From positions 62,001-126,000 of the forward strand of contig JBQTHL010000005.1 of NCBI GenBank assembly GCA_052389915.1: a stretch of 64,000 nucleotides of DNA, read 5' to 3'. The stretch is from Panacagrimonas sp052389915. GTDB taxonomy: Bacteria; Pseudomonadota; Gammaproteobacteria; Nevskiales; Nevskiaceae. Positions 59,560-64,000 of this stretch are shown one piece after another (positions within the stretch are counted from its first letter, which is position 1; every line of letters begins with the position of its first letter). Under the pieces are notes generated by a model. It was not told the origin of the DNA. It searched no databases and saw only the letters and a list, made by a program, of their open reading frames with translations. The position numbers and the translations under genes are program-made.

Positions 59560-59782
59560 CGGACCCGGCATGATCACGGCGGGCGGCGTCAGCGCGGCGC
59601 CGACCGCGCCCGTCGTTGATGCCGTCAATATCAAGGTCGGTGGCTTGCTGAGAGTGGTACGTGCGGCGGACACACGTCTGGTCGAAGGCGCAAGGATCGT
59701 TGCCATCGGCGGACTCTACGGCTTCGAGCCCAATGCCTACGCAGCGACAGCCGGCGTCTGCAATGCGGCCCTCGCCCTGATT
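59560..59782 (+). pseudogene. internal remnant of an SDR
   Basis: The plus-strand frame contains MITAGGVSAAPTAPVVDAVN, then VGGLLRVVRAADTRLVEGARIVAIGG and AATAGVCNAALALI, which reads as the middle of a short-chain dehydrogenase (strand, helix, catalytic region with AAT in place of the Tyr-Lys pair). It has neither the N-terminal cofactor motif nor a C-terminus; the end merges into the antisense of the MFS gene. Boundaries are approximate. Confidence 0.5.
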
Positions 59783-59786
59783 CGGT

Positions 59787-61031
59787 CTATGCCACCGCCT
59801 CAAGGCGATGCCGCAGATGCAGGCGGTGGCCGAGCCACAGGCCGATCGGTACGAGCATGATCGCGCCGAACAGGATGGCCGGCTGGGTTCCGAAGCGATC
59901 CACGACGATACCGAGCGCGGCGACCCCGACAGACTGACCGATGAAGAACGATGTGGCGAACAGGGCCACGGCGGCGCCGCGACGCGTGGGCATCATCTGC
60001 GTGGCATGGGTCTGCAGCGTGTTGTGCAGCATGTAGAAGCCGATACCGGATACGAAGATCGCGGGTGCGGCGACGAAGGGCCTCGCTTCGAAACCGATCA
60101 CCACCATCGCGATCGCGGCGAGCAAGGTCCCGCAGACCGCGAGACGCGTTTCACCGAAGCGCATCACCCAGCCGCGGGCGAGAAACGCGAAGGCCACGCC
60201 GCCCAGCGAGAAGCTCATCATGATGGCGCCGGACGCCGCCAGGCTCGCCCCGCCCTCGCGGTGCAGATGCGTGACGAGGTAGGTGAAGGCGCCGAGATAG
60301 AACAGCGCTTCGGCGAAGGCCACGAACAGAATCACGCGCGCCCAGGGCTGGCGCAGCACGTCGAGCAGCGCCTGCCCCGGGTTGCCGGGCAAGCTCGTGT
60401 GCCGATGACTCGCCGGCTCACGCTGCCGCGCGAGCAAGACCGCGACCGCGACGAACACCAGCGCGTAGAACAGGAACGGCCAGGCCCAGAACGCCTGCTC
60501 CGCGGCGATTCCTCCAAGCAATTGGCCTGAGGCCATGCCGACCATCTGGCCGATCATGAAACGCGCGAGCACCGGCTGGCGCTGTGCGTAGGGAATGGCG
60601 TCGCCGATCCAGGCCATCGCGAGCGGAATCGAAGCGGCGCAGAACGCACCGGCCGCGACGCGCGCAAGAATGAAAGTTGGAAGCGAGCCCTTGGCGATCA
60701 CGCAGGCGATTGCCGCTACCGCCGCGAACGCAGCCGCCGCGCTCATCACGCGAAGCTTTCCTCGGCGATCGGCAAGCGGGCCGTACAGCAACTGCATCAG
60801 GCCATAGGCCGTCGCGAACGCGGTGACACTCCAGGCGGCCTGTCCCAGCGAGACGCTGAAGTCGTGCTCCAGCCTCGGGAGCAGCGGATCAAGTACGCGC
60901 GTCATGCCGCTGGAGGCAAATGCGCCCAGCGAGAGCAGCAAAACCGTGCGCCAGGGAATTGCGTCCGCGCTCGCGGACGTCGCGGCGGGAGGAAGCATTG
61001 GCCCGGCCACGGAAACGGGTGAATCGTTCAT
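59787..61031 (-). CDS. MFS transporter
   Basis: A 414-residue major facilitator with about twelve hydrophobic segments. The loop 2-3 motif is GPLADRRGKLRV, and TRVLDPLLPRLEHDFSVSLGQAAWSVTAFATAYGLMQLLYG is the usual start. Residues GQLLGGIAAEQAFWAWPF and RGAAVALFATSFFIGQSVG form helix 5 and 10 regions. It is similar to aromatic-compound or multidrug exporters/importers; direction and substrate are unknown. It is divergent from the hydratase-aldolase operon with 214 nt between the starts. Confidence 0.86.
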   Translation of the reverse strand: MNDSPVSVAGPMLPPAATSASADAIPWRTVLLLSLGAFASSGMTRVLDPLLPRLEHDFSVSLGQAAWSVTAFATAYGLMQLLYGPLADRRGKLRVMSAAAAFAAVAAIACVIAKGSLPTFILARVAAGAFCAASIPLAMAWIGDAIPYAQRQPVLARFMIGQMVGMASGQLLGGIAAEQAFWAWPFLFYALVFVAVAVLLARQREPASHRHTSLPGNPGQALLDVLRQPWARVILFVAFAEALFYLGAFTYLVTHLHREGGASLAASGAIMMSFSLGGVAFAFLARGWVMRFGETRLAVCGTLLAAIAMVVIGFEARPFVAAPAIFVSGIGFYMLHNTLQTHATQMMPTRRGAAVALFATSFFIGQSVGVAALGIVVDRFGTQPAILFGAIMLVPIGLWLGHRLHLRHRLEAVA

Positions 61032-61084
61032 CGAGGTCAGGCCGGTCGGTGGACCTGTGCGGGTCCGCGGTCCATCATTTTATC

Positions 61085-61135
61085 GATAGAGCGTATTCGG
61101 CCAACGCATTCAAGGTCGTGATAGCCGCTATTCGC
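61085..61135. promoter_or_regulatory. shared regulatory element, site B, with a second upstream half-copy
   Basis: The main copy at 61107-61135 contains GTGATAGCCGCTATTCGC and matches site A at 25 of 29 positions. A shorter related string, GATAGAGCGTATTCG, lies at 61085-61099, 35 bp upstream in the same orientation. The block GGTG-N-ACG follows at 61161 with the same 26-nt spacing as at site A. The element is about 105-110 bp before the hydratase-aldolase start and 76 bp before the MFS gene. Confidence 0.6.
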
Positions 61136-61245
61136 TCACCGGCATTCCAGACCGCAGTGGGGTGAACGACCATGCCACCTTACGAAAACGTCAACCGGAG
61201 GACGCCGCAGATCGACGGCTGCCCGGTGAACCCTGGAGGATGAAC

Positions 61246-62241
61246 GTGGCAAAACGCTTGTTGACCATGGACGAGGTGAAAGGCGCTTGGGCAATCATGC
61301 CGACGCCGGCGAAAGCAGATGCTTCGAACTGGCGCAGCGAGAACACCGTCGATCTCGACGAGACCCGCCGCGTGGTCGAGCAGCTCATCGCTTCCGGCGT
61401 CAACGGCATCCTGTCTCTGGGCACCCTGGGCGAATGCGCCACCCTGAGCTGGGACGAGAAAGCCGCATTCATGCGAGCGATCGTTGAGACGGCGCGCGGA
61501 CGTATCCCGGTTTTCGGCGGCACCAGTTCCCTGTCCACGCGCGAGACCGTGCGCCAGACGCGCGAGGCGCGCGCCATCGGCGTCGACGGCGTGATGGTCG
61601 GCCCGCCGATGTGGTGCGCACCCGATGTCGCGACCGCGGTGCAGTTCTATCGTGATCTCACTGAAGCCTGCCCCGACACCGCGATCTGCGTCTACGCCAA
61701 CACCGAGGCCTTCCGTTTCGAATTTCCGCGTCCGTTCTGGGCGCAGGTGTCCGAGCTGCCGCAGGTCATCACCGCGAAGTACATCGGTATCGGCATGCTG
61801 CTCGCCGACCTCGCCGCCAGCCGCAAGCGTATCCGTTTCATGCCGCTGGACCTCGACTACTACGGCGCTGCAAGACTCGATCCCGAGTTCTGCAGCGCGT
61901 TCTGGACCAGCGGCGCGGTCTGTGGCCCCAATCCCGTGATCCGCCTGCGCGACACTGTGGACAAGGCCAGAAGCAGCGGCGCCAAGGACGACTGGGCGGA
62001 AGCGCACAAGCTCACTGGCGAGATCGTGCAGACCTACCAGACGCTGTTCCCGAACGGCTCCTTCAAGGAGTTCTCGATGTACAACATCGGTATCGAGAAG
62101 GCGCGCATGGACGCCGCCGGCTGGATGAAGGCAGGCCCCTGCCGGCCGCCCTACCATGTGGTTCCCGCGCCGCATCTGGAGGGTGCACGAGAATCCGGTC
62201 GTCGCTGGGCTGCGCTTCATCAGAAATACGGCGCAGGCTAG
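61246..62241 (+). CDS. nahE: trans-o-hydroxybenzylidenepyruvate hydratase-aldolase (NahE/PhdJ-like)
   Basis: A 331-residue DHDPS-family class I aldolase. I chose the GTG at 61246, with GGAGG 6 nt upstream; an ATG at 61240 is too close to that site. Lys178 (TAKYIGIG) forms the Schiff base, Tyr150 and GTLGE (59-63) are intact. Long stretches such as GAWAIMPTP, WRSENTVDLDET, ARMDAAGWMKAGPCRPPY match NahE nearly word for word. It splits the isomerised ring-cleavage product to pyruvate and an aromatic aldehyde such as salicylaldehyde. It starts a rightward operon. Confidence 0.92.
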   Translation: MAKRLLTMDEVKGAWAIMPTPAKADASNWRSENTVDLDETRRVVEQLIASGVNGILSLGTLGECATLSWDEKAAFMRAIVETARGRIPVFGGTSSLSTRETVRQTREARAIGVDGVMVGPPMWCAPDVATAVQFYRDLTEACPDTAICVYANTEAFRFEFPRPFWAQVSELPQVITAKYIGIGMLLADLAASRKRIRFMPLDLDYYGAARLDPEFCSAFWTSGAVCGPNPVIRLRDTVDKARSSGAKDDWAEAHKLTGEIVQTYQTLFPNGSFKEFSMYNIGIEKARMDAAGWMKAGPCRPPYHVVPAPHLEGARESGRRWAALHQKYGAG

Positions 62242-62297
62242 GCAAGTCGCGCCGAACCGTCGCGGCATTCGAAGAAACATAGCGAGGAGAGAAGACG

Positions 62298-63113
62298 ATG
62301 GGATGGCTAGAGAATTCCGTGGCTCTGATCACCGGCGGCGGTTCCGGTCTCGGCCGTGCGCTGGTGGAACGCTTCATCAAGGAAGGCGCAAACGTCGGCG
62401 TGCTGGAATCCAATGCGCAACGTGCGGACGAGATCGCAAGCGCTTTCGGTGCGCGCGTGACGGTCACGGTGGGTGACGTCACCCGCTACGCCGACAACGC
62501 CAAGGCCGTGGAACAGACCGTCGCGAAGTTCGGGAAGCTCGACACGTTCATCGCCAACGCGGGCATCTTCGATTTCTTCCAGCCGCTCGCGCAGTACGAG
62601 GGCGACAAGCTATCCGCGGCCTTCGACGAGCTGCTCGCGGTCAACGTCAAGGGCGGTCTGCTCGGCTCGCGCGCCGCGTTGCCAGAACTGGTGAAGACCG
62701 GCGGCAGCATCATCTTCACCATCTCGAATGCCGGTTTCTATCCGGGCGGCGGCGGTCCGGTCTACACGGCTTCCAAGCACGCGCTGGTGGGGCTGGTGCG
62801 CCAGCTCGCGCACGAACTCGCACCCAAAGTGCGCGTCAACGGCGTGGCCCCCGGCGGCATGAAGACCGGGCTCAGCGGCCTCAATGCAACGGGCACCGCG
62901 GGCCAGAGCCTGAACCAGATCGAAACGCTGGACGAGATGCTGGTTGGCATCACACCTATGCGTATTTCGCCGACGCCCGCGCAGTATTGCGCGCCCTACG
63001 TGCTGCTCGCCTCGAAGGAAAATTCCGCGCCCACGACCGGCGCCATCATCAACACCGACGGTGGCCTGGGCGTGCGCGGCATCGTCAATGTCAACGGCGG
63101 CGAAAGCCTCTGA
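62298..63113 (+). CDS. cis-dihydrodiol dehydrogenase (BphB/NahB-like SDR)
   Basis: A 271-residue SDR. TGGGSGLGRALV opens it (near residue 12), the catalytic Ser is in IFTISNAGFYPGGGG and the pair Tyr-Lys in VYTASKHALVGLVRQLAHELAP. The ISNAGFYPGGGGPxYTAxKHA string is the signature of BphB/NahB/TodD-type enzymes. It oxidises arene cis-dihydrodiols to catechols with NAD+. Its ATG follows GAGGAG by 9 nt. It serves the ring dioxygenases encoded elsewhere in the window. Confidence 0.9.
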   Translation: MGWLENSVALITGGGSGLGRALVERFIKEGANVGVLESNAQRADEIASAFGARVTVTVGDVTRYADNAKAVEQTVAKFGKLDTFIANAGIFDFFQPLAQYEGDKLSAAFDELLAVNVKGGLLGSRAALPELVKTGGSIIFTISNAGFYPGGGGPVYTASKHALVGLVRQLAHELAPKVRVNGVAPGGMKTGLSGLNATGTAGQSLNQIETLDEMLVGITPMRISPTPAQYCAPYVLLASKENSAPTTGAIINTDGGLGVRGIVNVNGGESL

Positions 63114-63158
63114 GCTTGGTTGTCCCGCTCCCACTTCCCAATCCAACAGGAGAGATCG

Positions 63159-63764
63159 ATGAAACTGTTTTACTTCCCCGGTGCCTGCTCGCTGTCGCCG
63201 CACATCGTGCTGCGTGAAGTCGGCGCTAAGTTCGACCTGGTCAAGGTGGACCTGGCTGCGAAGAAGACCGAAGCCGGTGACGATTACCTCAAGATCAATC
63301 CGCGCGGCTACGTGCCGGCGCTGCAGCTCGACGACGGCTCGGTGCTGGTCGAAGGCCCGGCCATCGTGCAGTACCTCGCAGACCAGAATCCTTCCGCAGA
63401 CCTGGCGCCGGCGCCGACCGACCGCAAGCGCTACGAGCTGCAGGGCTGGCTGACCTTCATCGGCACCGAGATACACAAGCAGTTCTCGCCGCTGTTCAAC
63501 CCAAACTCGGTCGAGCCTCAGAAGGCTGCCAGCATCGAGAACCTCAAGCGCCGCTTCGCCTACGTGGCCCAGGAACTGAGTGCACGTCCCTACCTGATGG
63601 GCGACAAGTTCTCGGTCGCGGATGTGTATCTGTTTGTGGTGTTGGGCTGGGCCGGCCACGTCAAGCTCGACCTGAGCCCCTGGCCCGCGCTCGGTGCCTA
63701 TCTCGGGCGCATCGCCGCGCGTCCCGCGGTGCAGGCCGCGCTGAAGGCCGAAGGTCTCGCCTGA
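63159..63764 (+). CDS. glutathione S-transferase, BphK-type beta class
   Basis: A 201-residue GST. MKLFYFPGACSLSPHIVLREVG holds the conserved Cys10 of beta-class GSTs, and VEGPAIVQYLADQNPSADLAP and LMGDKFSVADVYLFVVLGWAG match the BphK family, which sits in biphenyl and PAH operons. It may conjugate or reduce reactive pathway intermediates or provide glutathione for the isomerase step. GGAG is 9 nt upstream of the ATG. It lies between the diol dehydrogenase and a hydrolase. Confidence 0.9.
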   Translation: MKLFYFPGACSLSPHIVLREVGAKFDLVKVDLAAKKTEAGDDYLKINPRGYVPALQLDDGSVLVEGPAIVQYLADQNPSADLAPAPTDRKRYELQGWLTFIGTEIHKQFSPLFNPNSVEPQKAASIENLKRRFAYVAQELSARPYLMGDKFSVADVYLFVVLGWAGHVKLDLSPWPALGAYLGRIAARPAVQAALKAEGLA

Positions 63765-63877
63765 TCGCGACGCCATGACCGGCTCGACGGTGTCCACGAA
63801 GGTCAGGGGCTTGTCTACGCACTCCTGATCCCTTTCCACCCCGGCTGCGCCAACCATTGATCCAAGAGGAATCGCCC

Positions 63878-64000
63878 ATGAGCTTCAAGATCATCGAAGA
63901 CCGTTTTCCTTCCGGTCGCTTGGCCACGCACGCGATGGTGGCAGGCAACCCGAAGAACCCCGCGCTGATTCTCCTGCACGGCGCCGGCCCCGGTGCACAC
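63878..64000 (+). CDS. alpha/beta hydrolase, N-terminus only (window edge)
   Basis: The first 41 codons of a gene running off the window. The product starts MSFKIIEDRFPSGRLATHAM and reaches LILLHGAGPGAH, the oxyanion-hole strand of alpha/beta hydrolases of the meta-cleavage-product or epoxide hydrolase kind. AAGAGGA precedes the ATG by 7 nt. It is the fourth gene of the nahE operon. Its exact family cannot be judged from so short a piece. Confidence 0.7.
   Translation, partial: MSFKIIEDRFPSGRLATHAMVAGNPKNPALILLHGAGPGAH

Noticed and set aside
1..64000. CRISPR arrays, integrases, transposases or rRNA genes
   Set aside because: None was found on reading; the repeats present are short palindromic elements, not spaced direct repeats.

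Overview
The window is high-GC DNA that is almost entirely coding. It fits a gammaproteobacterium: fur and bamE are divergent, rnfH follows, and gyrA is of gammaproteobacterial type. The wealth of aromatic-ring-oxidation genes suggests a specialised degrader of polycyclic or substituted aromatics, possibly of the Immundisolibacter kind. That last step is a guess from gene content and needs a marker-gene comparison.

Layout. (1) 1-5800: a leftward catabolic operon (enoyl-CoA hydratase, SDR, APH-type phosphotransferase, a small unknown protein, SMP-30 lactonase) facing a rightward Baeyer-Villiger-type flavin monooxygenase whose fingerprint His is Leu. (2) 5804-8441: housekeeping fur, bamE, rnfH and an NSS transporter. 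(3) 8596-21191: one leftward exopolysaccharide operon of twelve genes (GumB/Wza-like, GumC/Wzc-like, FkbM, two hexapeptide acyltransferases, Wzx, Wzy, WcaF, glycosyltransferases, a methyltransferase), with no initiating sugar-phosphate transferase in view. (4) 21679-27368: an orphan malonyl-CoA-synthetase-like ligase, a lipoprotein, a patch of GTAG-headed palindromic repeats next to an AT-richer ORF, and gyrA. (5) 27630-53022: an unbroken 25-gene leftward catabolic block holding six Rieske oxygenase alpha/beta pairs. (6) 53304-56512: a rightward operon with an outer-membrane channel, a seventh alpha/beta pair and a small protein. (7) 56619-59790: an accessory stretch (VapBC, GFA protein, DUF2971 protein, remnants of a CoA-transferase and an SDR). 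(8) 59787-64000: an MFS exporter facing a rightward operon of hydratase-aldolase, dihydrodiol dehydrogenase, BphK-type GST and a truncated hydrolase.

How it fits together. A naphthalene-type upper pathway can be assembled from separate operons: ring dioxygenase (41001-42950 or 54311-56136), dihydrodiol dehydrogenase (62298), extradiol dioxygenase (43780), chromene-carboxylate isomerase (42973), hydratase-aldolase (61246), aldehyde dehydrogenase (44728), then salicylate/benzoate-type oxygenases (46282-48080, 50048-51894) and a meta-cleavage hydrolase (49159). A second set (31026-39387) combines carboxylate-type Rieske oxygenases with two different diol-carboxylate dehydrogenases (TphB/PdxA type and BenD type). 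No ferredoxin or ferredoxin reductase lies in the window, so all seven oxygenases must share electron donors encoded elsewhere. Two divergent promoter regions (near 53134 and 61107) share a 29-bp element matching at 25 of 29 positions, which suggests one regulator for the dispersed operons. A 21-bp copy of the start of the seventh alpha gene left upstream of the channel gene suggests that the channel gene was inserted into, or duplicated within, that operon.
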